Shown piece by piece: positions 16,551 to 25,463 of a DNA stretch of 64,000 nt. The translations under genes and the position numbers were made by a program. The DNA lies in contig NZ_LSIF01000092.1 in the NCBI RefSeq assembly GCF_001556105.1, positions 62,001 through 126,000 of the forward strand, in the 5' to 3' direction. The DNA comes from Pseudoxanthomonas mexicana (GTDB lineage: Bacteria; Pseudomonadota; Gammaproteobacteria; Xanthomonadales; Xanthomonadaceae). The notes under the pieces were generated by a model that was given only the letters and a program-made list of their open reading frames with translations, made no database searches and had not been told where the DNA came from. Position 1 is the first letter of the stretch. Each line of letters starts with the position of its first letter.

Positions 16551-17864
16551 ATGCCCACGCGTTCTGTCCGGCCCCTGCGCCACGCCTGCCTGCTCGCCCT
16601 GTTCGGCGTCCTCGCCTCGCCCGCCCATGCCGCGGAATCGTCCGCATTCGCCGCCCTGGAACAGGCGCAGCCCAAGCTCGTGCAGTGGCGCCGCGACCTC
16701 CACCAGCATCCCGAGCTCGGCGAACAGGAAACACGCACGGCGAAGCTCGTCGCCGACCACCTGCGCTCGCTCGGCCTGACGGTGCGCACCGGCGTCGGCA
16801 AGACCGGCGTGGTCGCCGTGCTGAAGGGCGCGAAGCCCGGCCCGCGCATCGCACTGCGCGCCGACATGGATGCACTGCCGGTCACCGAACAGACCGGCCT
16901 GCCGTTCGCGTCGAAGGTGAAGGCGGACTACCGCGGCCAACCGGTCGGCGTGATGCACGCCTGCGGCCACGATGCGCACGTCGCGATCCTGATGGGCGTC
17001 GCGCAGGCGCTGGTCGCCGCGAAGGACGAGCTGCCGGGCGAGGTGATGTTCGTGTTCCAGCCGGCCGAGGAAGGCCCGCCGGTCGCAGGCGAAGTGTTCG
17101 GCGCGGCGTTGATGCTGAAGGACGGCATCTTCAAGGACTTCACCCCCGACGCGGTGTTCGGCCTGCACGTGTGGGCCGGGCTGCCGATCGGCACAGTGGG
17201 CTACCGCAGCGGGCCGTTGATGGCGGCGGCGGACGAATGGACGCTTGTCGTGCGCGGCAAGCAGACGCACGGGTCGCGGCCGTGGGATGGCGTGGACCCG
17301 ATCACGCTGGGCGCGCAGATCCTGCTGGGCACGCAGAGCATGATCGCCAGGCAGGTGAACATCGCCGCCAATCCTGTCGTCCTGACCGCGGGCCAGTTCA
17401 ACAGCGGCGTGCGCTTCAACATCATCCCCGACGAAGCCACGCTGGTCGGCACGCTGCGCACCTTCGAACCCGCCGTGCGCGAGGACGTGATCGCACGGTT
17501 CCGCCGCATCGCCGGCGACTACGCGCATGCCAGTGAGGGCCATGCCGACCTGCACGTGGTCAACAATGCGCCCGCGACGATCAACCAGCCGGCGCTGGCC
17601 CAGCGGGTGCGGCCATCGCTGGCGCGCGCGGTGGGCGAGGACAAGGTGATCGACGTGGCGCCGGTGACCATCGCCGAGGATTTCTCCCAGTTCGCCAACA
17701 CCGTGCCGGGCTTCTACTTCTTCGTCGGCTCGACCGCGAAGGGCATCGATCCCGCCACCGCGCCGATCAACCACTCGCCGCAGTTCCTGCTCGACGAACA
17801 GGCGCTGGAGACCGGCAGCAAGGCGATGCTGCAGGTGGCATGGGATTACCTGCACACGCCTTGA
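16551..17864 (+). CDS. Secreted M20D family amidohydrolase / peptidase (first of two paralogues)
   Basis: A 437-residue exported metallo-amidohydrolase of the M20D group, which cleaves N-acyl amino acids, hippurate or peptides. The signal peptide covers residues 1-27 (cleavage ASPAHA/AES). Metal and catalytic motifs are all present: HQHPELGEQE, CGHDAHV near 138, EEGP near 173, HGSRPW near 240 and INHSPQF near 407. ATG 16551 places the signal correctly; the frame is open further upstream but into the divergent promoter zone. A close paralogue lies at 19771-21099 (for example both share THGSRPW and NIIPD). Substrate unknown. Confidence 0.93.
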   Translation: MPTRSVRPLRHACLLALFGVLASPAHAAESSAFAALEQAQPKLVQWRRDLHQHPELGEQETRTAKLVADHLRSLGLTVRTGVGKTGVVAVLKGAKPGPRIALRADMDALPVTEQTGLPFASKVKADYRGQPVGVMHACGHDAHVAILMGVAQALVAAKDELPGEVMFVFQPAEEGPPVAGEVFGAALMLKDGIFKDFTPDAVFGLHVWAGLPIGTVGYRSGPLMAAADEWTLVVRGKQTHGSRPWDGVDPITLGAQILLGTQSMIARQVNIAANPVVLTAGQFNSGVRFNIIPDEATLVGTLRTFEPAVREDVIARFRRIAGDYAHASEGHADLHVVNNAPATINQPALAQRVRPSLARAVGEDKVIDVAPVTIAEDFSQFANTVPGFYFFVGSTAKGIDPATAPINHSPQFLLDEQALETGSKAMLQVAWDYLHTP

Positions 17865-17873
17865 GGGAGAAGG

Positions 17874-17950
17874 GTTGTGGGAGCGACGTAAGTCGCGATG
17901 CTCTTCCTCGGGCCACACGAAAAGCTCGCGACTTACGTCGCTCCCACAAC
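17874..17950. repeat. Paired GAGCGACGTNAGTCGC palindrome, copy 4 (perfect, 25-base arms)
   Basis: Arms 17874-17898 and 17926-17950 are perfect complements with A at the variable base. The spacer (GCTCTTCCTCGGGC...GAAAAGC) matches the copy 3 loop in layout, suggesting recent common origin. It fills the gap between the convergent M20 and TSUP genes. Confidence 0.9.
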
Positions 17951-17957
17951 AGCTGGG

Positions 17958-18746
17958 TCAGAACGACGCGACCCACACCCGCAACGGATGCTGCGGATCC
18001 GCCAGCAGGCGGATCGCCAGCGCGATCGACACGGTGACCAGCAGCGGCTTGATGATGCGCGCGCCCTGCTTCATCGCGAAGCGCGAGCCGAGCTGCGCGC
18101 CGAGGAACTGGCCCGCGCCCATCAGCAGGCCGACCTTCCACAGCACCGCGCCATGCGCGAGGAACACCGCGAACGCGCCGAGGTTGGAGCCGAAGTTGAG
18201 GAACTTGGTGTGCGCGGTCGCCTTGAGGATGCCGAAGCCCGCCAGCGCCACGAAGCCCAGCATCAGGAACGAGCCGGTGCCCGGGCCGAACAAGCCGTCG
18301 TAGAAACCGATCGCCGGCACGAAGGTCAGCGCGAACACCTGCGGCCGCATGCGCTGGTGGCGGTCGATGTGGCCGATGTCGGGCTTCAGCCCGAAGTACA
18401 CCGCGATGCCGACCAGCAGGAACGGCAGCGCCCACTTCAGCCACTCGACCGGAATCACCGTCGCCAGCAGCGCGCCGCCCACCGCGCCCAGCGCGGCGGT
18501 CAGCACCATCGGCAGCTGGCCCTTGAGATCCACATGCCCGTGCCGCGCATACGCCCAGCTCGCCGAGCCGGAGCCGAACAGCGACTGCAGCTTGTTGGTG
18601 CCCAGCACCTGCAACGGCGGAATGCCCGCCAGCAGCATCGCCGGGATCGTCACCATGCCGCCGCCGCCGGCGATGGCGTCGATGAAGCCCGCCAGCATGG
18701 CGGCGAGGAACAGCAGCAGGAGCACCTGCAGGGCGAGGTCGGGCAT
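17958..18746 (-). CDS. TSUP family transporter (TauE/SafE, YfcA-like)
   Basis: A 262-residue inner-membrane protein of the TSUP family, whose members move sulfite, sulfoacetate or related anions. The opening GFIDAIAGGGGMVTIPAML and the mid-protein repeat GFYDGLFGPGTGSFLML are the paired TSUP signatures, with about eight hydrophobic stretches between. The start at 18746 (MPDLALQ) places the first helix as in homologues; an upstream in-frame ATG at 18785 would add 13 residues. Neither has a good ribosome site. Divergent from the DUF6624-like gene, with a shared palindromic promoter region. Substrate not deducible. Confidence 0.88.
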   Translation of the reverse strand: MPDLALQVLLLLFLAAMLAGFIDAIAGGGGMVTIPAMLLAGIPPLQVLGTNKLQSLFGSGSASWAYARHGHVDLKGQLPMVLTAALGAVGGALLATVIPVEWLKWALPFLLVGIAVYFGLKPDIGHIDRHQRMRPQVFALTFVPAIGFYDGLFGPGTGSFLMLGFVALAGFGILKATAHTKFLNFGSNLGAFAVFLAHGAVLWKVGLLMGAGQFLGAQLGSRFAMKQGARIIKPLLVTVSIALAIRLLADPQHPLRVWVASF

Positions 18747-18810
18747 GGGGACGGGCGAGGCGGGCGGAAGATCGGTCGTTCGCATCCGGCACACATGCGG
18801 AACGCCTGTG

Positions 18811-18820
18811 TATTCTAGAA
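18811..18820. promoter_or_regulatory. Candidate overlapping divergent -10 region (TATTCTAGAA)
   Basis: The palindromic core TTCTAGAA gives a -10-like TATTCT rightward (toward the DUF6624-like gene) and TAGAAT leftward (toward the TSUP gene) in a gap of about 100 bases. It is one of the few A/T-rich spots there. No convincing -35 boxes were identified. Confidence 0.35.
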
Positions 18821-18847
18821 CTTCCTCCATCGCCAAGGACGACGACG

Positions 18848-19729
18848 ATGCGCTCTGCGCTGATGCTTGCTGCGTGCCTGGGGTTCTGCGCCACGGTGGA
18901 CGCCGTTGCCGCCGAGTACCGCAGCGCGCTGGGTGCCTACAAGGCGAAGGACTATCCCGCGTGCGCCCGCCTGTACGGCCAGCAGGCCGACCGCACGCCG
19001 CCGGTGCGCGGCGCGGCCTACGATGCCGCGTGCTGCCTGGCCCTGGCAGGCGAGAAGGAGGCCGCGTTCGCCCGGCTGCTGGCGACGCCGTCGGATCTGC
19101 TGCGCAGCCATGTCGCCGACGATGCCGACCTGGCGTCCCTGCACGACGATCCACGCTGGCCGGCGCTGCTGGCCCGCCACCGGAGCGACATGGCATCGCA
19201 GATGGTCCGCCGCGACGATGCCCTGCTGGACGAGCTGCAACGCCGCATCGACAACGACCAGAACGCCCGCAACCAGGCAATGCAGGACCCGGCGAACGAG
19301 ACCCTGGCGACGGCGATGGGCGACATCGATCGCGACAATACCGCCTGGCTGAAGGCCTACCTGACCGAGCACGGATGGCCCGGCTATGACGTGGTGGGCC
19401 GCAGCGGCAGCATGGGATTCTTCCTGCTGGCGCAGCATGCCGACCACGATCCCGCCTTCCAGGATCAGGTGCTCGTCATGCTGCAGGACGCGGTGACCCG
19501 CAAGCAGGCCTCCGGCATCCATCTCGCGTACCTGACCGATCGTGTGCGGCTCGCGCAGGGCAAGCCGCAACTCTATGGAACGCAGTTCCATACCGTGGAC
19601 GGAAAGCTCGAGCCGCAGCCCATTGCCGATCCAGGGCAGGTCGAGGCGCGACGCGCCGCCCTGGGCATGGAATCGCTGGACGAGTACACCGCGAACCTGC
19701 AGGACATGCACGCGACACCGAAGAAGTAA
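18848..19729 (+). CDS. Exported DUF6624-like protein
   Basis: A 293-residue exported protein of unknown function. The signal peptide is MRSALMLAACLGFCATVDAVAA. Residues 23-110 look like a short Sel1/TPR-type helical unit (YRSALGAYKAKDYPACARLYGQQA, then AAYDAACCLALAGEKEAAF). From about 130 the protein matches the DUF6624 pattern: MGDIDRDNTAWLKAYLTEHGWPG, FFLLAQHADHDPAFQ, AYLTDRVRLAQGKPQLYGTQ. AAGGA precedes the ATG at good spacing. It is followed by the second M20 amidohydrolase after 41 bases and may be cotranscribed with it. Confidence 0.8.
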   Translation: MRSALMLAACLGFCATVDAVAAEYRSALGAYKAKDYPACARLYGQQADRTPPVRGAAYDAACCLALAGEKEAAFARLLATPSDLLRSHVADDADLASLHDDPRWPALLARHRSDMASQMVRRDDALLDELQRRIDNDQNARNQAMQDPANETLATAMGDIDRDNTAWLKAYLTEHGWPGYDVVGRSGSMGFFLLAQHADHDPAFQDQVLVMLQDAVTRKQASGIHLAYLTDRVRLAQGKPQLYGTQFHTVDGKLEPQPIADPGQVEARRAALGMESLDEYTANLQDMHATPKK

Positions 19730-19770
19730 CCGACTACTGTCCAGGCTTGCGCCTCCTGCCGGACTCCGCC

Positions 19771-21099
19771 ATGCCCAACGCCCTCCCGCTTTCCGCCATC
19801 ACCTTGGCCATCGCCCTGTTCGCCCCTGCCGCCGCCGCGCAGGACGCGCCCATGGCGCAGCGTCCCGAGGTCGCCGCCGCGGGCAGGTCCTTGCAGCAGC
19901 AGGTGATCGACTGGCGCCGGCATTTCCATCAACACCCGGAACTGTCCAACCGCGAGGAACAGACGGCGAAGCGCGTGGCCGAGGAGCTGCGCACGCTGGG
20001 CCTGCAGCCGCGCACCGGCATCGCGCACCACGGCGTCACCGCCGTCATCAAGGGCGGCAGGCCCGGCCCGCGCATCGCGTTGCGCGCCGACATGGACGCG
20101 CTGCCGGTGCCCGAACGCAACAGCCTGCCGTTCGCGTCCAAGGCGACGGCGACCTACCGCGGCGAGACCGTCGGCGTGATGCATGCCTGCGGCCATGACG
20201 CGCACACCGGCATCCTGCTGGGCGTGGCGAAAGCGCTCGTGGCGATGCAGGACCAGCTGCCCGGCGAAGTGCTGCTGGTGTTCCAGCCCGCCGAGGAAGG
20301 CGCGCCGGCCGGTGAGGAAGGCGGTGCCTCGCTGATGCTGGCCGAAGGCGTGTTCAAGGACTTCAAGCCCGAAGCGGTGTTCGGCCTGCATGTGTTCTCG
20401 TCGATTCCGGTCGGCCAGATCGGCGTGCGCCAGGGACCGCTGATGGCCGCGTCCGACGCCTTCACCCTGAAGGTCATCGGCCGGCAGACGCACGGCTCGC
20501 GGCCGTGGGGCGGCATCGACCCGATCGTGGCGATGGCCGACATCATCGGCACCACCCAGACCATCGTCAGCCGCCGCACCGACATCTCCAGGCTGCCGGC
20601 GGTGGTCAGCTTCGGCGCCATCAAGGGCGGCATCCGCTACAACATCATTCCCGACGACGTGGAAGTGGTCGGCACCATCCGCACCTTCGACGACGGCATG
20701 CGGCAGAAGATCTTCGCCGACCTGAAGAACGTCGCCTCGCACGTGGCCGCCGCGCACGGCGCGAAAGTGGAAGCCAGCGTGCCCGACAACGATGGCAACC
20801 CGGTCACCGTCAACAATCCCGCACTCACCGCGCGCATGCTGCCCAGCCTGCAGGCGGCCGTCGGCGCGGACAACGTCATCACGCCGCCGCTACAGATGGG
20901 GGCGGAGGACTTCTCGTTCTACGCGCGCGAAGTACCGTCGATGTTCTTCTTCGTCGGCAGCACCGCGAAAGGCACCGATCCGGTGACCGCACCAAGCAAC
21001 CACTCGCCGGAATTCATGCTCGACGAAGCCTCGCTGGACGTCGGCCTGCGTGCGTTGCTCCAGGTCACACTGGACTACCTGCACGCACCCAAGGGCTGA
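19771..21099 (+). CDS. Secreted M20D family amidohydrolase / peptidase (second paralogue)
   Basis: A 442-residue exported M20D metallohydrolase, paralogous to the gene at 16551. Signal peptide 1-24 (LFAPAAAAQ). Metal-site motifs: HQHPELSNRE, CGHDAHTG, EEGAP, HGSRPWGG and a late SNHSPEF. Compared with its neighbour, the loop after the second metal ligand is different (AGEEGGASLML against VAGEVFGAALML), so substrate range may differ. ATG 19771 is chosen; the frame has a TTG at 19747 but the signal peptide starts cleanly at the ATG. Confidence 0.93.
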   Translation: MPNALPLSAITLAIALFAPAAAAQDAPMAQRPEVAAAGRSLQQQVIDWRRHFHQHPELSNREEQTAKRVAEELRTLGLQPRTGIAHHGVTAVIKGGRPGPRIALRADMDALPVPERNSLPFASKATATYRGETVGVMHACGHDAHTGILLGVAKALVAMQDQLPGEVLLVFQPAEEGAPAGEEGGASLMLAEGVFKDFKPEAVFGLHVFSSIPVGQIGVRQGPLMAASDAFTLKVIGRQTHGSRPWGGIDPIVAMADIIGTTQTIVSRRTDISRLPAVVSFGAIKGGIRYNIIPDDVEVVGTIRTFDDGMRQKIFADLKNVASHVAAAHGAKVEASVPDNDGNPVTVNNPALTARMLPSLQAAVGADNVITPPLQMGAEDFSFYAREVPSMFFFVGSTAKGTDPVTAPSNHSPEFMLDEASLDVGLRALLQVTLDYLHAPKG

Positions 21100-21148
21100 C
21101 CGCCCCACCGTTGCCGCGCGGCGGGCGCGAGGCCACAATGCCGCGCGC

Positions 21149-21235
21149 ATGAAGCCCTCCCGCCGCCCTCCGCGTTCCCTTGCACTGGCCGTCGTCGGCG
21201 GCGGCGCGTGCGCGTCGGCATGGCCAACGGCATGA
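21149..21235 (+). CDS. Possible 28-codon leader ORF overlapping the kinase start
   Basis: Reads MKPSRRPPRSLALAVVGGG... and stops at a TGA that shares ATGA with the kinase ATG at 21232. The residues look like a short signal-type peptide. There is no ribosome binding site in front of it, so it may be chance; it is listed because the overlap would couple translation. Confidence 0.2.
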   Translation: MKPSRRPPRSLALAVVGGGACASAWPTA

Positions 21236-24105
21236 GTCAGCCGTTCGCCCGCGCGCTGGCGTTGTTCGACGACTGCGTGGCGATGCCGCCGGCGGAGCGC
21301 GACGCGACGCTGGCCGAGCTCGCCCAACGCGACCCGGACACGCATCGCGCACTGTGGATGCTGCTCGAGGCGGATGGTGCGCTGCAGGAGGCTGGCGATC
21401 ACGATCTGCTGCCGCGGGCATCGCTCGAGGTGCTGCCGACGCGGGCGGGCGCGCCCGCGTCATCCCGGACCGACGCGGACCTGCGGATCGGCAGCCGGCT
21501 GGGTCCCTGGCGGATCGAACGGCTGCTGGATTCCGGTGGCATGGGCACGGTGTACGAAGCCTGGCGCGATGATGGCCAGTACCAGCAGCGCGTCGCGCTG
21601 AAATGCATCCGCACCGAACTGACCTCGCCGCGGCTGGTGGACAGCTTCCGCCGCGAACGCGATGCGCTGGCCGCACTGGAACATCCCGGCATCGCCACGC
21701 TGTTCGACGGCGGCGTGGAACCCGATGGCCACCCATGGTTCGCGATGCGCTATGTACAGGGCGCGCAGATCGACACCTGGTGCGATGCCCGCATGGCTGG
21801 CCTGCGCCAGCGCGTGGAGCTGCTGGTGCAGGTCTGCGATGCGCTCGCCTACGCACACCAGCGGCGTGTGCTGCACCAGGACATCAAGCCGTCCAACCTG
21901 ATGGTCACCGGGACCGGCCAGGTGCAGGTGCTCGACTTCGGCCTGACCGCGTCGCTGGCGGCCACCGATTCCCTGCCGCGGCTGGCCGCATCCGACGGCT
22001 ACACGGCGCCGGAAGCCCTCGCGGGCGCCATGCCGGCGATGACCATGGACGTCTGGTCGCTGGGCACCCTGATGTACCGCCTGCTGTGCGGCGTGCTGCC
22101 GCGCGTCTCGCAGCCCCTGCTGTCCACGGTGGTGGCGCGCGAGGACGACGATACCCCCACGATGTCGCGCCTGGCCGCACGGGTCGCGGCGACCGAGGCG
22201 CAGGCCCGTGGCTTCGCCAGCGCGGCGGCACTCGCGCGCGGGCTGGCGGGCGACCTGGACGCCATCGCCGCCCGTTGCATCGCGCACGATCCGGATGAGC
22301 GCTACACCAGCGTTGCCGCGTTGCGCGACGACCTGCAGGCCTGGCTGCAGCTGCGGCCGGTGCACGCACGCGGCGGCGGCGGCCTGTACCGTACCCGCCG
22401 CTTCCTGCAGCGGCACCGGCTTGCCGCCGGGCTGGCCGGCACCGTCGTGGTGGTGGTGCTGGCCGGCGCGGGCGTCGTCGCCACCCAGCACCATCGCGCC
22501 GCACAGGAAGCCGCGGCGACCCTGGCGCTGTCGCAGGTATTCGAAGAGACGCTCGGCACCGCCACGCTGTCGGGCCTCGGCGACACCGCCATGTCCTCGC
22601 GCGCCCTGCTGCTCGATACCGAGCGTCGCGTGCGTACCGTGGTCGGAACCGGCCACCCCGACGTGCTCGCGCGTGGCCTGTCGATCCTCGCCCGCAACCA
22701 GGTATTGGTCGGCGACTACGCCCGCGCCACGGCACTGGCCGAGGAAGCGGCCTCGCTGCGCGACGGCAACGCCGCCGCCAACGCCGCCACGCTGGCGGCG
22801 CTGTTGAACTTGCAGGGCAAGCCGGCGGACGCGCGTCGCGTCGCCGGCGACGCACTCGCCGCGCTGGGCGGCACGCAGGACAACGCGGAGGCCCGCACGC
22901 AGCTGATCGCGGAGCTGGCCCTGGCCCACTGGGACATGGCCGAGCACGCGCGCGCGCGGGAGCTCCTGGACCAGGCCTTGGCCCAGCCCGCCAGTCCGCC
23001 GGCCATCCGGGCGCAACTGCTGACGCTGCGTGGCCAGTGGAGCACGCGCCTGATGCGCTTCGCCGAGGCCGATGCCGAGCTGCGGCAGGCGATCGCGTTG
23101 GCCACGCCCGACCATCCGCTGGTGGCGAACGAAGCGCGCAACTACCTCGCCCAGAACCTGCTGGTGCAGGAGCGCACCGACGAAGGCCGCACGATCATCG
23201 AAGCGCTGCTCGCCGATTACCGCCATCGCCTGGGCAACACGCATCCGCTGGTCGGCCGCACCCTGCGGGCGCTGGCCAACCTGCAGTGCTCCGGCGGCGA
23301 CCTGGACGGCTGCGCCACCAGCATCGACGAGGCCGAGCGGATCGTGCGTCGCCACTATGGCGAGCAGCACCCCGAGTACGCGGAGGTCCTGCGCGTGCGC
23401 TCGCTGCTGCATGTGTTCGGCCGGGGCGATCCCGCAGAGGGCGTCGCGCTGCTACGCCAGGCCATCGCGATGCTGGAAGCGGCCTATCCCGACCACCACT
23501 ACACGGTGATGCGCGCCCGCTTCATGCTGGCGCGCCGCCTGCTGATATCGCCGCCCGCCGCTGCGCCCGACGTGCGCAAGCGCAGCCTGGCCGAGCCGAT
23601 CCGGCTGCTGGAATCGGTGATGGAGCATTTCGCCCTTGCCCGGCTGCCGGTATTGCCGCTGCACCGGTACACGCTGGCGCAGGCCCTGCTGCAACGGAGC
23701 GACCCGGGCGACCTGGCGCGCGCTCGCCAGTTGCTGGTGGAAAACCAGTCGACGCTGCGCGCGTATCCCGCCAGCTCCAGCATGCACGCCTTCAATGCGT
23801 ACCTGCTGGCCGACGTCGTCCGCCGCACCGGCGACCTCGAACAGGCCGATGCGATGCTGGCCGCGCTGATGCCGGCGTTGCAGGCGCAGCAGACCAGCAC
23901 CAACAGCCGCTTCGCGCTGCGCGACGTGCTGCTGCTGCGCGCGACGATCGCGGCTGAACGCGGAAAACCGAAAGAGGCGCGCGACTGGCTGGTACAGACC
24001 GTGCGCCACATGGAAACCGCCTTCGGCCCCGACCATGTCGGTGTCGGCCGCATGCGCGAGCGGCTGGCGACGTTCGACCGCACGGGCGAAGCGACGCCGC
24101 CCTGA
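21232..24105 (+). CDS. Membrane-anchored serine/threonine protein kinase with tetratricopeptide-rich C-terminus
   Basis: A 957-residue Hanks-type kinase. After about 90 variable residues, the kinase domain shows LDSGGMGTVYEA near 102, the ATP-binding Lys in RVALKCIR, the catalytic loop LHQDIKPSN near 213, LDFG near 234 and YTAPEAL near 258. The usual HRD is HQD, making it a non-RD kinase that should not need activation-loop phosphorylation. One transmembrane helix lies near 397-420 (GTVVVVVLAGAGVVA). The remaining 530 residues are helical TPR-type repeats, likely on the other side of the membrane as a sensor or scaffold. Related genes often follow an ECF sigma factor gene; none is seen here. 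Start at 21232 is preferred over GTG 21208 and ATG 21220, but uncertain. Confidence 0.9.
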   Translation: MSQPFARALALFDDCVAMPPAERDATLAELAQRDPDTHRALWMLLEADGALQEAGDHDLLPRASLEVLPTRAGAPASSRTDADLRIGSRLGPWRIERLLDSGGMGTVYEAWRDDGQYQQRVALKCIRTELTSPRLVDSFRRERDALAALEHPGIATLFDGGVEPDGHPWFAMRYVQGAQIDTWCDARMAGLRQRVELLVQVCDALAYAHQRRVLHQDIKPSNLMVTGTGQVQVLDFGLTASLAATDSLPRLAASDGYTAPEALAGAMPAMTMDVWSLGTLMYRLLCGVLPRVSQPLLSTVVAREDDDTPTMSRLAARVAATEAQARGFASAAALARGLAGDLDAIAARCIAHDPDERYTSVAALRDDLQAWLQLRPVHARGGGGLYRTRRFLQRHRLAAGLAGTVVVVVLAGAGVVATQHHRAAQEAAATLALSQVFEETLGTATLSGLGDTAMSSRALLLDTERRVRTVVGTGHPDVLARGLSILARNQVLVGDYARATALAEEAASLRDGNAAANAATLAALLNLQGKPADARRVAGDALAALGGTQDNAEARTQLIAELALAHWDMAEHARARELLDQALAQPASPPAIRAQLLTLRGQWSTRLMRFAEADAELRQAIALATPDHPLVANEARNYLAQNLLVQERTDEGRTIIEALLADYRHRLGNTHPLVGRTLRALANLQCSGGDLDGCATSIDEAERIVRRHYGEQHPEYAEVLRVRSLLHVFGRGDPAEGVALLRQAIAMLEAAYPDHHYTVMRARFMLARRLLISPPAAAPDVRKRSLAEPIRLLESVMEHFALARLPVLPLHRYTLAQALLQRSDPGDLARARQLLVENQSTLRAYPASSSMHAFNAYLLADVVRRTGDLEQADAMLAALMPALQAQQTSTNSRFALRDVLLLRATIAAERGKPKEARDWLVQTVRHMETAFGPDHVGVGRMRERLATFDRTGEATPP

Positions 24106-24115
24106 CGCGATACCG

Positions 24116-24526
24116 TCAGCGGTGGTCGCCGTCCAGGTAGTACCAGCGGCCGTCGATGCGCGCGAACCGGCTTCGTTCCTGCATCCGCACCGCACTGCCG
24201 CCGCCGATGCGGTAGCGCGCGATGAATTCGACCTCGGCGGTGTCCGGCCCGGTGACGCGGTGGTCCTTCACGCTCAGGCCCAGCCAGGTGGTGCGCGGTG
24301 CGCCGGGCGCGTCCAGTCCGAGTTCGTCGGGGCGCGTATCCGGATGCCAAGTGGTTCGCAGGTAATCGGCATCACCCACGACGAACGCGCTGTAGCGCGA
24401 GCGCATCAGGGCGTCGGCGTCTGGCGCAGGCTCACCGGCGTGGTAACGGCCGCAACAGGCGGCGTAGTCGCGGCCGGTGCCGCAGGGACAGGGGGAGGTG
24501 TTCAATGAGGGTGCCGATCCATGCAC
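24116..24526 (-). CDS. ychJ: YchJ-family protein with SEC-C zinc motif
   Basis: A 136-residue small cytoplasmic protein of the UPF0225/YchJ group. The N-terminal SEC-C-type motif [17 protein letters not shown] binds zinc. It is followed by an NTF2-like domain ([24 protein letters not shown], then [10 protein letters not shown] and [14 protein letters not shown]). Function is not established. It converges on the kinase gene with a 10-base gap and is separated from folE upstream by a palindrome. Confidence 0.88.
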   Translation of the reverse strand: MHGSAPSLNTSPCPCGTGRDYAACCGRYHAGEPAPDADALMRSRYSAFVVGDADYLRTTWHPDTRPDELGLDAPGAPRTTWLGLSVKDHRVTGPDTAEVEFIARYRIGGGSAVRMQERSRFARIDGRWYYLDGDHR

Positions 24527-24591
24527 GTGGGAGCGACGTCAGTCGCGAAGTGGCCGCCGTGGCAGCTCATCGCGACTGACGTCGCTCCCAC
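24527..24591. repeat. Paired GAGCGACGTNAGTCGC palindrome, copy 5 (perfect, 22-base arms)
   Basis: Arms 24527-24548 and 24570-24591 are perfect complements with C at the variable base (GTCAGT). It lies between tandem genes, directly against the ychJ start codon and 24 bases past the folE stop, so here it would occupy the ychJ leader or promoter. Confidence 0.9.
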
Positions 24592-24615
24592 ACCGGTATC
24601 CCGCCTCAGCGTCCA

Positions 24616-25221
24616 TCAACGGCGGTTGTGGCCGGTCTCGATGAAGCGCAGGAACTCGGCGCGCGTGCGCGCATCCTCGCGGAACGTGCCCAGCATCTTG
24701 CTGGTCACCATGCTGACGCCGCGCTTGTGCACGCCACGGGTGGTCATGCATTCGTGCGCGCCGTCGACGACGACCGCCACGCCGCGCGGCTGCAGCACGT
24801 CCTGGATGCACTGCGCGATCTGCGCGGTCATCTTCTCCTGCACCTGGAAGCGGCGCGCGTACACGTCGACCACGCGCGCCAGCTTGCTGATGCCGACCAC
24901 CTTCCCGTCGGGCAGGTAGCCGACGTGCGCGCGGCCGATGATCGGCGCCATGTGGTGTTCGCAATGGCTTTCGAACTCGATGTCGCGCAGCACGATCATC
25001 TCGTCGTAGCCGGCGACTTCCTCGAACGTGCGCGCCAGGTACTCGCGCGGATCCATCTGGTAGCCGCTGAACCAGTCCCGGTACGCCTTGGCGACGCGCT
25101 TGGGCGTGTCCAGCAAGCCTTCGCGCGAGGGATCTTCACCTGCCCATTCGAGCAGTACGCGCACGGCGTCCTCGGCCTGCGCCTGGCTCACCTTGCCGGA
25201 TTTGTCGTCGGACTGGCTCAT
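24616..25221 (-). CDS. folE: GTP cyclohydrolase I
   Basis: Converts GTP to 7,8-dihydroneopterin triphosphate, the first step of folate synthesis. The 201 residues match the family. The zinc ligands are visible as Cys and His in CEHHMAPI near residue 85 and Cys in HECMTTRG near 158, and FYSGYQ-type (WFSGYQMDP) and [14 protein letters not shown] motifs are conserved. This is the zinc-dependent FolE1 form. ATG 25221 is a clean start. It is divergent from the dipeptidase gene with a 242-base gap in which no further feature was recognised. Confidence 0.96.
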   Translation of the reverse strand: MSQSDDKSGKVSQAQAEDAVRVLLEWAGEDPSREGLLDTPKRVAKAYRDWFSGYQMDPREYLARTFEEVAGYDEMIVLRDIEFESHCEHHMAPIIGRAHVGYLPDGKVVGISKLARVVDVYARRFQVQEKMTAQIAQCIQDVLQPRGVAVVVDGAHECMTTRGVHKRGVSMVTSKMLGTFREDARTRAEFLRFIETGHNRR

Positions 25222-25463
25222 CGGAGGGATTCCTGCGGGGGGCGTGGAGGATAACGCATCTGTCTTGCGCGCCCTCTACGGCGCGCACCGCCCCACGGAT
25301 GCGGAACAGCGCCTTGCCGGATGCGGCGGATGCGTGCGCCGCAGGCGCCGGCCCGCCGTCCGGCACTCGCCAAGCCGGGCGCGCGGGCGCACCCTATGCG
25401 CCGGTCCACCACCGTGACGGGCGATCCCGTCGTACTTCCCGTTGTCCGTCCCGGAGTTCCTCC

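Noticed and set aside
15696..17918. 740-codon minus-strand frame opposite the first M20 gene
   Set aside because: Crosses a divergent promoter region and two real genes; His/Arg/Ala-rich shadow.
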